NCBI GenBank assembly: GCA_020747065.1
Contig: JAGMVK010000005.1
Location: forward strand, 620,001-684,000
Source of the DNA: Cadophora sp. MPI-SDFR-AT-0126
Taxonomy: Eukaryota > Ascomycota > Leotiomycetes > Helotiales > Ploettnerulaceae
Length of the DNA: 64,000 bases
Reading direction: 5' to 3'
Under the pieces are notes generated by a model that was not told the DNA's origin, made no database searches, and saw only the letters and a list, made by a program, of their open reading frames with translations. Position numbers and translations under genes: made by a program. The stretch's first letter is position 1. Every line of letters starts with the position of its first letter. Of this stretch, positions 20,793 to 31,679 are shown one piece after another.

Positions 20793-23657
20793 TCAACTAT
20801 CCTGACCCCACCAGCCCATGTTCGCTGAAAATAGCCCATCATCATAACTTATAACTCGGTCCATATCAAGGAACTGTTGGTCAACAAACATCTGAGAGAT
20901 AGGATTGTTTTCATCGATGCCCAGTATATTCTCCGTAGCTTGGAAATTTATTGCGGGTTGCACAAATCCGTCGTCGACCAGTTGAGTTGCTGGATATGCG
21001 GGAGCGTCGACCCTGTGGGTTGGACTTAGAATTGCTGGGAAGCCCGACTGAAGAATGCGTTGGCCTGGCATTCTCAGATTATCATCATCTCGCGAGCTGC
21101 TAGCAGAAAGTCTCTGCGTGGAAGATTCTCCCCTCGTGTGACGTTTGCTGTAGGAACTTTCAACATCTCTATTGTTTCTGTGCCCCGATCCCTTATCATG
21201 CTGGCTGTACTTTCTTTTCTTCTGCCTTTGCAAGCTTGGAGATATCCCAGGAGACTCCGCTGAACCAGGAATCAATGTTGCGTCTATAGATGGTGCAAGG
21301 TGGCGATCACCTGCCTCACTTATTCCCAGTTCTTTGGCATAGCCCATGACATCGATCCGAAAGTGTGGATTCTTGGTGCATGTATCTTGTAAAGTCCGCA
21401 ATTCCTCTGCGTACTTGGCAGCAAGATCTTTCCGAGGGCCAGATCGAGTCTGTTGCCCCCCTTGCCAGCGAGCAGATATTACGTCAAGACTTTTTAACAA
21501 GTTCGTGAATTCCATAATGGGAATTGCATCCTCGTAATGTCGCCAATGAACTAGGTTTTATTAGTTAATTGTGCTTGAGAAGAGTATGGGAAAAGACATC
21601 CTAACCCAAAAGCACTCTCGCAGCAACAAAAACACAGAAGATGAATTGACTGTTTACTATCCTACTCGTCGTTGGACTGATAAGATAGTTCTCCGTTATG
21701 CTTGCTGTCTCGACAGCAGCAGCTTGACAAGTATCGGCGCTCCAACGACTGGGCAGTTTTGAAGCCCATTCCCACTGCGAAGACGGATATGCAATGACTT
21801 GATGTAAAAGTATCATTGAAGCGTTGTGGGTAATATGTGCTAGAGTCAGGTTGGGGTCCATGATTATTTCAGCTGGGTGTCGAGATATATTGGTATCTTT
21901 CCATTTCTGAGGAAGGAACATTTTCCAGCTTCATGTCATCAGCCAGTCTGGTACCAATATCTAGGTTCGGGTTTACATACTGGACAAGACGAAGATCCAG
22001 CTCTTTGAAACGAGTCAACCAGCTGCCAACTTGCTTCTGATCTTGCAAGTCAATCTTTTGCTGAAGAAAGTACGTTGTCACACGACTCATGGACTCGGTA
22101 GCTTCGATACGATAGGCAAAAGCTCCAATGGTTGATATTGACGTTGTCAAATCCTCCTGGGTTTGATCTAGGTTACCAAATCGTGTCGACGCTGGGCTCT
22201 GGTGATCTGATCCTTGTGTTGGTGATGGGTAGTGTGTTGGCAGATACGCAATCGAGTTACCGATTTTGCCTGCCGATTTGTCCCAGATGCCAAAATAAGG
22301 AGTTACAACGTGCTCTTGCTTGCGCCATAATGCTCCATCGGCAGGCAAGCGTCGATGGACATCGTCGGATGTGAGGCTGGTATTCCATCTAGTCATTCGT
22401 AAGCATTTTAATTGCGACGAAGGGGCAGCAGGAGACAAACCCTGTGACCACTGAACAAAAACTGTGTTAAGGGTCAGCGACAATTCTGAAAAGTTCGGAT
22501 TTCGTCTGACTTGCCGATCCAGGTTGAAAACGTTCCAGAAGACTCTGCGTCTCGTTTCTACCTCGGTCCAGTTGGCAGGAGGCGACAGCAAGGGGCTTGG
22601 TATCAACAACGGATGCTCTTTCTCTTCTTCAAATTCCACGCTCAATTGGAGATACTCGACAGTCCTCGTCAAAGACCCCACGATAGACCATGCACTTGAT
22701 GAATTCCCATTCCCAACCTATCTCAAATCAGTCAAGTTTAGTACTCCATAAGGTATTGGTGGCGGCGTTGTGTAAAATTACTCACATCATCGAAAGCAAT
22801 AATCGTCAAAGCTTGCAAATTCTCCACTGATAGAGAATTCATCGCGTGCAAAATGACCCAATCTCGAGAAGCCTCCGTCACTTCTAATACTTTAGCATCA
22901 TCCACTTGTCTATTCCCGTAGGCGAATCTTAGACTAGACACAGTCATCGCACGCAAGAGAATCTCCAAGTCTACCCGATGAAGTGACTCAGAGAAGTTCT
23001 GTCTGAAGCTTGATTCATGAATCATCGGGATCCAAGGGTGAAGTTGCGAGAAGTAGCTTTTGACAACGTTTTGTATCAGGTCCGAACTCGATACATCTGT
23101 GTCGTCTATGGTAAAAGAATCACCCAAGAGGTATGTCCCCCAACTGAACGCTCCAGATGGGCCGACGCGCTTTTGTTCTCGTCGCTCTCCAAGGCGTTCA
23201 TCGACACCTGACGCCTCAGAGAAATCCGACGCATCTTCATTTGACGCCTCTAATCTCGATGAGGGCGCTCTGTTGAACTTTCTCAATTCTCGCTCAAAAG
23301 ATCTGAGCAGCGCAGATGATGATCGGTTAAGGCCATCAAACGGTTGCAATGTCCGGTTTTGGCCCTGCAGACTCTGTATAAGATCTTCCAATTTTTCTAG
23401 CCTTTATTAAATCTGCAATACAACATTGGAGCATCAGTACTGACCTACTCTCCTATTCAAGTTCTCCACAGCTCCACTCTTCAACCCAGGCTTCTCTTTC
23501 GGGTCGTAAACACACTCTGCACCTGTTCCCGGGGGGCTGATTAGCCGAGAAAGTCGAGCCGTGGTAAATATTTACCAAGTCTTCGACACTCCTTGCACTG
23601 TGGGTGTTCTTTGGAGCAGCCCAGCTTCCGCCTTCGGCACTCCCTACACGCCGGCAT
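20793..23657 (-). CDS. Zn2Cys6 transcription factor with fungal-specific middle domain (regulator 1)
   Basis: Eight exons (23657-23576, 23522-23445, 23396-22786, 22717-22515, 22461-22441, 22388-21981, 21928-21606, 21550-20793) give 827 residues in one frame. The Zn2Cys6 cluster is at Cys4, 7, 14, 21, 24 and 31, followed by a linker and a short coiled coil ([15 protein letters not shown]). The middle homology region has [13 protein letters not shown], then the short 21-nt exon FCSVVTG, then [18 protein letters not shown], as in XlnR-like regulators. The later [12 protein letters not shown] is restored only if the intron 21929-21980 ends in AAG. The intron 22462-22514 starts with GC, not GT. 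An in-frame ATG 53 codons upstream (23816) is a possible alternative start. The gene lies between GH88 and DUF2264, the latter divergent across 406 bases, and is the likely cluster regulator. Confidence 0.88.
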
Positions 23658-24063
23658 ACCTACTACACGCAAGATTGCTGATGCTTTGCTGACTTGGTCA
23701 GAGGAGAGATTGTCGGATTGCCAGTCTATTAATGCCGCTGTATTTATTCCGTGTCCCGCTCGAGATGCACCGAATTTCCGAACCCCGCATTCAACCACCC
23801 CACCTCCACAGCACATCCCCGGATTTAGCTTCGATGATCAACAATTGCAAGAGAGTGAGAGGACAAGACAGCTAATTGTCGGGATTGACAATTGACGCGG
23901 GTGGAAGAGGAAGGAAAGATATAATTTACTTGAAGATCCGCGCTAGTCAACATGTTTACTACCCTGACAAATTTTAATACTCTCCAATACCAAGCTCTGG
24001 CACACGACATGAAATTCAACAAGGTACGGTGCTGTCGACAATCGATTTAAAGGCCCATCCAAA
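23658..24063. promoter_or_regulatory. divergent promoter between regulator 1 and the DUF2264 gene
   Basis: This 406-base spacer must hold both promoters. I see no strong repeated operator. Its left 160 bases could instead be coding if the regulator starts at 23816. Confidence 0.45.
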
Positions 24064-26258
24064 ATGCCACCACTCCCTGGTTTCTCAGATAATCCATTCC
24101 GAACCCGTGACGACGTCCTACTCGCAGCAACATCTCTCCTCTCTGCCCTCGAACCCCATAAGTCACCATGTGGAGCACGAATCAAGCTGCCTACCGCAAC
24201 GGGAACAGGATTCGACGAGATCTCAGCGCAGCTCGAAGGATATGCCCGGCCACTATGGGTTGTTGCGGATTTACTCTCAATGAATTCCGAATCACCATCT
24301 GATGCCCAGAGCCATGCAAAGCTGGATCTCAAATCATGGATTTGTGGCCTTGAAGCTGGTGTTGATCCAGGATCAGACTCGTATTGGGGAGAATTAGGCG
24401 ATTGTGACCAGCGAATGGTAGAGATGGAACCGATTGCCTATGCCCTCCTTACTGCACCTGAGATCTTCTTCCCTTCCGAACAATCCAAGCAGCAGAGACT
24501 CATTACCTGGTTACGTTCCATCAACGAGCATGAACTGCCGCCCTCGAACTGGCGGTGGTTTAGAGTCCTCGTGAATCTCGCTCTGGTACGAACGTGTGGC
24601 GTCCTGTACGATGAAGTAAAATCTATCATGGATTTAGATCTCGCACTGCTGGACAGTTTCTACCTTGGTGGTGGGTGGTCGAGTGATGGATTGTGGGCAA
24701 AGGATAAGAAGCAGGCAGATTATTATTCTGGGAGTTTTGCGATCCAGTATGCGCAGTTGGCTTATGTTCGATTTGCAAAAGAGATTGATCCTGAGAGAGT
24801 GGAACGGTACATTTCTGAAGCGCGGGTGTTTTCGGAGACGTTTTGGAGGTATTTTGACGCGGACGGTAGGTCTGCTTACGAGCATTTGTTGACGTTGGCT
24901 GACGAGATCTAGGTGCTGCCATTCCATTTGGAAGGAGCTTGACATATCGATTTGCGTTCGCCGCATTTTGGTCTGCTGCAGTCACTGCAGAAGTTTCCTT
25001 TGATACTTACCTGGAGGAATTGGGTCTTGTAAAAGGCTTGATTCTGCGTCATCTCAGGTGGTGGGCACAGAAAACTGATATTTTCAACTCTGATGGAACT
25101 CTGAATATTGGGTACACTTACCCAAACATGTACATGAGCGAGGATTACAATTCGCCCCAGTCTGTTTACTGGTCCTTGAAAACATTCTCTATTCTTGCAT
25201 TGCCAGCGGGTCATCTGTTCTGGACTTGCGAAGAACTGCCCCATCCTCTCGCTACCCAGTCTCTAAGCCTCGTCCAGGAGGATAATGCATCACCGCTGGA
25301 GCGAATTGAAGTAGTCGAACCAGCTATGCAAATCATCTGTAGTCGCAAAGAGCACCATTTCCTCCTCTCAGCCGGCCAGTTCACCAAAAAGACACACAAA
25401 GCTCGCGAAGCAAAATACAGCAAACTCGCCTACTCGTCCGCTTTTGCCTTCAGCGTTCCTACCGGTCCTTCACTTGCACAGTCAGCGCCAGATAGTACAT
25501 TGTCCGTAAGCGAAGATGATGGTGAGACCTGGCGTGCGAGGTGGGAGCCGCTTGAGGCACGAATTCAAAGAATGAAGATATCTTTTGAAATGAATGGCAA
25601 GGGCCTGACAGAAGACTCGCCAGCTCTCATAAGTGCGTGGCAGCCGTGGCGGAGCTCGGGCTTGAAGATCGAGACAACGCTTGTGCCTAGCCTAGAAAGA
25701 TGGCCAGGCTGGCATTTTCGAATCCACAAAGTGACTGGATCTACGATGCAGGCTGTTCAGTGCATTGACGCAGGCTTCGCCATTTCCAGTCAGAGCAGGA
25801 AAGGAGGAAACCTGCCGGTGTTGAGTACGACCTGGAGCTTGAACACAGGTTCGGAAGCGGAGGAGACAGATGAGCTTGCTGGTGAGGGATTTTGGCAGGA
25901 AGAGGCGGCTTGCTTGGTGATCTCAGACGCAGGAGCAAGTGGAATTTGCGATCTCACTGATCGATTCAAGCAATCGCTTCCTGGTCGTCAAAGGACGCAT
26001 AATCGCTCGTCGAAAGGATCAATCCTAAAGCCTGATGCAAATACTAATTTGATAGCTCAAAGGACTCTTATTCCTACTATCCAGCATGACTTCATGGAAA
26101 TGAGAACCAGGGAAAATGGGGAAGATGTTAACATCGAGGAAGCAGCTTGCTTTGTTACAGGAGTGTTCGCTGTTGCGGCATCCGCCAAGCTGAGCCCTGA
26201 GGAAATACGGAGAATGTGGCGAGACAAGCCCATGTTTAGCATGGAACGATATAGATAG
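24064..26258 (+). CDS. DUF2264 family protein, probable glycan-active enzyme
   Basis: Exons 24064-24865 and 24913-26258 give 715 residues. The N-terminal 400 residues have the features of the DUF2264 (alpha/alpha)6-type fold: PLWVVADLL, the acidic [38 protein letters not shown] and [20 protein letters not shown]. The last 300 residues are beta-rich. From memory, members of this family were placed among carbohydrate-active enzymes (GH154, glucuronidase activity in gut bacteria), which would fit the GH88 neighbour; that assignment needs checking. There is no signal peptide, so it is intracellular like GH88. The intron is 47 nt and restores [19 protein letters not shown]. The gene is divergent from regulator 1 and convergent with regulator 2 only 117 bases away. 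Confidence 0.85.
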
Positions 26259-26375
26259 AAGTCCTAATGTATGGAACCAAACGCAAGAACAAGACTGACG
26301 ACACTTGAGTGATATATGGCTGCACTGATCAGTCGCGAGTGGCAGTGGCCTCTAAATCTGTACATTAGTAGAAAT

Positions 26376-28897
26376 CTATGCTCCGAGACTCGGCTCGAAT
26401 CTCATCATCTCGTTGAGCATCTGTAAGTTGAATCCATCTCCTTCACACAAGCTCAACATCCACTCGGCATCCATTTGTCCCAGCTCTCCATGCCGCCCTT
26501 CCCATCTGCCTTCTGCACCAGGACTTGTGTGAGCTTGAGGCATGTATCCGCAGTATTCTTTCTCGGCGCTGTCATCATCCATGAAGCTCGCAAGATTGAC
26601 GTCACCATTGGCATCGATACCAGTCTTTGGAGAGCCTCTCACGTAGCTTTCCTGCGCCGCGCTAGTAAATGCGATGGAGGTGGCTCCACCGTTAAGCTCA
26701 AGATATGGTTGCGAAACCACCCCACCATTTGGCTCCTGCGCCGAGGTGGATGACAGAGTTGGATCTTGATTGGGACTTGGCTGTGGTGCGCGAGCAAGGA
26801 ACTCCATCGTTGCTCCTATTACGTTTTCTAGGGCATCACGATATTTCTTGACTACCGGGGTTCGCTCAGCCATGACGAAGAGGGCCGATGAGCAGGCGCG
26901 GAGATCATTGGATACTGTAAAATTCCAGAGGGATGGTAAGATGAAGAGGCAATAACTGAAAATTGATTAGCAGGTATGCTTATGAAGAGAGGAATAAAAC
27001 TAACCACATAGTAACGCCTGCAATAAATACAGAGTGCAATGCAATGAAGGAATGTCCGTAAGAATCTCTCTGATGCAGCCGTTTGAAAATCTGGCAAATC
27101 TGTCCGGATGCTTGTAGGCAAAGCGCAACACGGCGGTCGGCAGGAGGCAGTATTGTCAAGAATGGCTGTAGGAGGAGCCGCATCGCCTTGTAATAATGCA
27201 TATTTAGATAATCTGATTCATAAGGTGATGAAGGTGGCAAAGCTCGATGCCAGTCCTCCAGCATCTTCAGAGTCGGATTGATCTTTGGTACCAGAGACGC
27301 CACGGGACGATCAACACGATAGATTGTTCCCTGTTTGAATATTAATACAAGTTTCCCAAAGCCATGAAATCCATATGAGCGATTCGACTTAAATGGAGAT
27401 AGGCTGACCTGAATGTAAGATTCTAATCGCTTCAATCGGAAGCACTGTATTGCCAGTGTAATGTTCGATGACGGCCGAGATGCTTGGAAGCTAGGCGAAG
27501 CAGCCACAGCCAAAGTGCGGGCAATGAGACTGTTGTCACGAACAGTGTCATCGATTTCAAGAGGCAGGGCCACATCAATATCGCGGTCCGCAATACTGTA
27601 AGGGCGGCCAACAGAGACAGCGATCACCCTTTCCAAGAAATAGACTGTCCAGAACAAACGTCGACGAAGCTGGGCTTCGTAGGGCTTGTGGTTACCGTAG
27701 TATGCTTCCCTATGGAGTCCAAGGTCGACGCAGGTTCTCATAGCCAGCCCTATCATGTACCACTTCGAGATGTCAGCTATGCCTCCTATGAACCCGATCT
27801 TTGGCGAGTTTAGACTTGAGCAACTAGTCTGCTGGACCAATCGCCCAAGACTGAGTATAATAGACCAGATCTGAACTCACAATTCCAGAGTTTGACGGTG
27901 AGCGCAGATTATAGAGCACCAAGAGAGTCATTGCTTCAATATTATGAACAGAATGGGATTCGCGAGCAGCGGATATATATTGCAGTGCCTTCATGAAGAA
28001 GTTCTCTGGAGGAGTGTAATCATACGCCTCCGTCAACTTTAGCATAGTCGCGCCAATTGCATATATCATGTAAATCTTGAATGTACCATATTGATCTTTG
28101 GGACTGGTGTTGTCTTGAACGAATCGGTTGCCGTGACGTTCCAAAATATCGGATCGGTCCAAGAACGGGTAGCGGAGATGCACTCTTGTGAGATATGCAT
28201 CAAGAATCCTATCTCCCCTATATTTGAGAGCATTTAGCAACTGTTTGACGGAGCGGAAGTTGAGTAAACGATAGAACTTCGGTCTAGGAGCATATTCGGA
28301 CAGAGAAATACGTACATATCATCATTCGGAGGTCCTGCACTATTCTTCTTCAATTCCGCAATACTAAGCGGCTTCGACTGTGTTTGATTGACCGTGGAAA
28401 CCAGAGCTTTGTTCCAAACAGTTGCTTGCACCATCTGCCCCAAATTCGTGGCCAAGGAGAACCCGGACGAAGATCCAACATATGCTGCTTCCCCTCCAAG
28501 GCTCAGGAATCCAACGATATCTGCAATATTTCCATTGGTGAGACTTCTCTCCACCTCGGACGATGTTGGTGTTACGGCTGGCTGCCGTTCCATCGGGCTC
28601 TGCGCTACATTGGGAGGCGAAGGTACATTCGTGTAAGTTGCTAGCTGAGCTTCAAGATCGGAAATGCGTTCTAGTAGAGCTTGATTTGGACCACTAGGAC
28701 AGTCAGACGTGTTTTCGAGGTCGAAAGCGCATTACTTACCTGTTCCACTCCTCAATCGCAGAAGGCGGCTGGATACATTGCTCTTTCGCATTCGCACAGT
28801 TGGCGCAGATTGGAAAGCCGTGACATTTTTGTTTTCGTGTACGGCATCGCTCGCAAGACTTTCTGGCTCTCTTGCTGGGTCGAGGATTATCATCCAT
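26376..28897 (-). CDS. Zn2Cys6 transcription factor with fungal-specific middle domain (regulator 2)
   Basis: Six exons (28897-28740, 28693-28312, 28240-27881, 27762-27409, 27330-27005, 26955-26376) give 719 residues. The cluster is Cys15, 18, 25, 31, 34 and 41 (C-x2-C-x6-C-x5-C-x2-C-x6-C), preceded by the basic KRARK, then a coiled-coil-like RISDLEAQLATY. The middle domain has DAYLTRVHLRYPFLDR, WYMIGLAMRTCVDLGLHRE and LRRRLFWTVYFLERVIA, all typical of fungal-trans domains. The WYMIG block is joined correctly only if the intron 27763-27880 ends in CGAAG. The second intron (28241-28311) was chosen because it keeps the frame; a 32-nt intron with acceptor CTAG is an alternative. The C-terminal tail is acidic with Asp/Glu runs, like an activation domain. 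The target is unknown; the neighbours suggest the GH88/DUF2264 block or the glycosyltransferase side. Confidence 0.88.
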
Positions 28898-29770
28898 GGC
28901 CGATTGAGAGGTGGAATATGCAGAACATAGTCATTGAGACTGCAGAGAGAGACATTGTCGCCAACTTTCCCAAGACACCAAGAATGGGGAATCGATGACA
29001 GCGTTAGTGGAGTCGAGCGATAAGCTCTTGTCGATTGGAGATGTTATCATTTGCTTGTTGTGAACCCTGTCGCGGACAGTTGGCCGCCGCCCAGGCCGCT
29101 TCGTCAAACCCGGTTCCCCTGAGAAGGCACGTGATATGTACTATTTCGATCTGCTCTGATATGGAGGATCACCCGCCAACTTTCGCCCGCAGATAATCGC
29201 TTTCTTTTGAGATCCCTTACAGCGATCAGGGTAATACTAAGGACTATAAGTGTCAAAGCTATCTAGGCTCAATTAGACGCCTTGTGAAAAGTAAGCACTT
29301 GAGTTCTGCTTGGCTGGTATCAGTGGTACAGAACGTGGTTTTAGTATCGCTTCCAGGATCACTATCCAGCTTCACGTATTCTCGTTGATATAACTTTCTC
29401 TTGCAAACACTAATCGAAATCAATTCACTTCAGCAGCTTTTATTTGGCATAAAGGCCTTCCTACCAAGGCTTGTGAATGTATTCGGTTGCTCCATGCAGC
29501 CTTCCGCTCCTGCATGTGGCTGAATCTGCATTCCCAGCCCCTCAATCATTTGCTTCTTCAACTTCATCTATTGGTACAAGCTTACGACAAATTCTTCCGA
29601 AGTCAACGTCGCTGACCTGTGCCACATAGGAGCACAGCGCATTTTGAACGCTTACATCACGTGTTGAATACTAAAGTGTCGGCACCAAGTACCCCCCAAG
29701 TACAAAGCTGCACCAATTTACCTTGATATTACCCTCCAGACAAGTACAAGCGACTGTCTCTCATATCAAG
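28898..29770. promoter_or_regulatory. divergent promoter region, regulator 2 and the glycosyltransferase gene
   Basis: No gene is seen in these 873 bases. Two CACGTG elements occur, at 29128-29133 (within GGCACGTGAT) and 29658-29663 (within ATCACGTGTT). The second is 108 bases before the glycosyltransferase ATG and could bind a bHLH factor such as Cbf1. Confidence 0.45.
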
Positions 29771-31123
29771 ATGCCTCCGTCCACCAAGCCACTTCTCCTT
29801 TTTTGCGCGACACCAGGACATGGACACGTTATGCCGGTTCGAGCTGTTGCCAAAGCACTCGTCGCCCGCGGCTACGAAGCAATCTTCACTACAAATGATG
29901 AGTTCAAGTCAATGATCGAGGAGTTCGGCGCAACATTCGTCACTCTCCTCGGACGAGCGAACTTCTCCATGTCAACAATCAGCACTCTCTTCCCAAATGA
30001 AGATAGAAACGGTCCTCCAGCAGGCCCATATCGCCTCGCTCGTGCACTGAAGTATATTTTCGGCAGTACGATACCTGCTCAGCATGAGAGTGTGCAGGTG
30101 ATATTGAAAGGCATTGAAGAGCGAGAACCGGGAAGACAGGTGGTGATTATCCAGGACTGTATGTTTTGGGGCACGTTGCCTATCGTGCTTGGAGCGGAGG
30201 GGTTGAAGCCCACAGGTGTGATCAGTCTCGGCATATCACCACTGCCACTTGCAGGACCTGGAATCCCACCATTTGGTCTCGGCTTGCCATATGATTCATC
30301 TCCTGCTGGAATAGAGAAATACAACGGGATGTCAGTGGTTCGCGAGGAGATGTACGAAGAAGTGACCGAGTTTATGAATGACATCTTCGCAAGTCTCGGA
30401 CTTGAGAAAATGAATGAGCATATCATGGATTTACACGTTACGGCCCCACACCGCTGGATACAGATGTGCATCCCGAGCCTGGAATACCCGCGGCCAGATC
30501 CTCCTCCGGGTCTTCGTTTTGGTGGAGCATTACCAGGAGGTCATAGAGGTGTGGCGAAGGAGATGCCCGGCTGGTGGGAAGATGTCACTGTCAACCAAAG
30601 CAAAAAGCGGATTGTCTTCGTCTCTCAAGGCACAGCTACCAACATGTACGAGAAACTCATCATCCCAACATTGCAAGGCTTAGCCGACTGTGAGGACATC
30701 CTTGTCGTAGCAGCTCTAGGCAGAGAAGGCGCTGCCTTACCAGATGACTTCAAAATCCCCAAGAACGCTCGAGTCGGAGACTTCATACCATTCGACGAGC
30801 TACTTCCCTTTGCGGATGTTTTTGTGACGAATGGCGGGTACGGCGGTTTCCAACATGCTGTCAGCCATGGTACCCCGTTGATCGTGGCAGGTCTGGCAGC
30901 TGATAAGCCAGAGGTGGCCGCAAGGGTTGAATGGGCTGGTCTTGGCGTCAATATGAGAACTGAGGTTCCTACTCCTGACGCCGTCAGGGAGGCGGTGGAC
31001 ACAGTGTTAGGCGATAGGAAGTATAAGGAACGGGTGAAAGCGTTGGAGGATGAAGTGGAGAAGTATGATATCTTCGAGACAGTTGTCAAGAGTGTCGAAG
31101 AGTTGTGTGCTGGAAAAGCTTGA
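29771..31123 (+). CDS. intronless MGT-type (GT1) glycosyltransferase
   Basis: One exon encodes 450 residues, starting at the ATG of MPPSTKPLLLF; the frame is open a little further upstream but without an ATG. The N-terminal domain opens with the GT-B pattern LLLFCATPGHGHVMPVRAVA, where the histidine of GHGHV is the usual acceptor-activating base. The C-terminal domain has the nucleotide-sugar-binding signature TNGGYGGFQHAVSHGTPLIV (residues 353-372). This is the short bacterial-like macrolide/NDP-sugar form rather than the long sterol glucosyltransferase of fungi. It should transfer a sugar to a small hydrophobic acceptor. There is no signal peptide or membrane anchor. It is convergent with a P450 gene, with a methyltransferase beyond, and the three may act on one product. 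Donor and acceptor are unknown. Confidence 0.88.
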   Translation: MPPSTKPLLLFCATPGHGHVMPVRAVAKALVARGYEAIFTTNDEFKSMIEEFGATFVTLLGRANFSMSTISTLFPNEDRNGPPAGPYRLARALKYIFGSTIPAQHESVQVILKGIEEREPGRQVVIIQDCMFWGTLPIVLGAEGLKPTGVISLGISPLPLAGPGIPPFGLGLPYDSSPAGIEKYNGMSVVREEMYEEVTEFMNDIFASLGLEKMNEHIMDLHVTAPHRWIQMCIPSLEYPRPDPPPGLRFGGALPGGHRGVAKEMPGWWEDVTVNQSKKRIVFVSQGTATNMYEKLIIPTLQGLADCEDILVVAALGREGAALPDDFKIPKNARVGDFIPFDELLPFADVFVTNGGYGGFQHAVSHGTPLIVAGLAADKPEVAARVEWAGLGVNMRTEVPTPDAVREAVDTVLGDRKYKERVKALEDEVEKYDIFETVVKSVEELCAGKA

Positions 31124-31679
31124 TGAGTGACGCTCAGTTGACTAGTCAACTTTGCAGTGTCTCTTATTTCCCCCCGTCTTAGCGGAGGATCCTAGTTTTC
31201 CAGCCTGGTGTTGCTTATTTAAAGCTCAAAATCCGTTAGATTTTCGTATACCAATGCCTCAAGTATTATTATCACTGTCGAAACCACGTTGCGATCCCTG
31301 CACTGTCAAGCCATATCAGAACAAGTACGGCTTGGACATAGTCGGCCTCACTTCAATGTCTTGCATTAGTGATCAATTCACTCTGAAAGCCATCAAGCGC
31401 CGAAACAGACCAACTTGTTTCAAAAATTGGCTATGCCTGAAGCCTTCCATCGGTATCTATATGCAGATAAATGATCTGCTGTGTATATGGGAAGGTAAAT
31501 CGACGGCTTGTAGATGGAATGATGTGGGGTGTGGGAAGTGTCTTCTTCCTCATATCACCCACTACATATGTCCTCTCATCTTCAGCTCGAGAAAAGTTCA
31601 CCGTAGGGACTTCAATGCAAGTGAACCACAAATTAACAGCTGACCAGGACGAAAGAGACCCATCCCCTCCACACCAAAT
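31124..31679. other. convergent intergenic region
   Basis: No gene is supported. A 163-codon frame here lacks any family feature and is rich in Cys and Leu from non-coding composition. Confidence 0.5.

Noticed and set aside
28283..28315. 32-nt intron in regulator 2
   Set aside because: Too short for this genome; a 71-nt intron ending in AACAG keeps the frame.
29723..29770. Earlier start of the glycosyltransferase
   Set aside because: The upstream start codon is TTG; the ATG at 29771 directly precedes the first beta strand.
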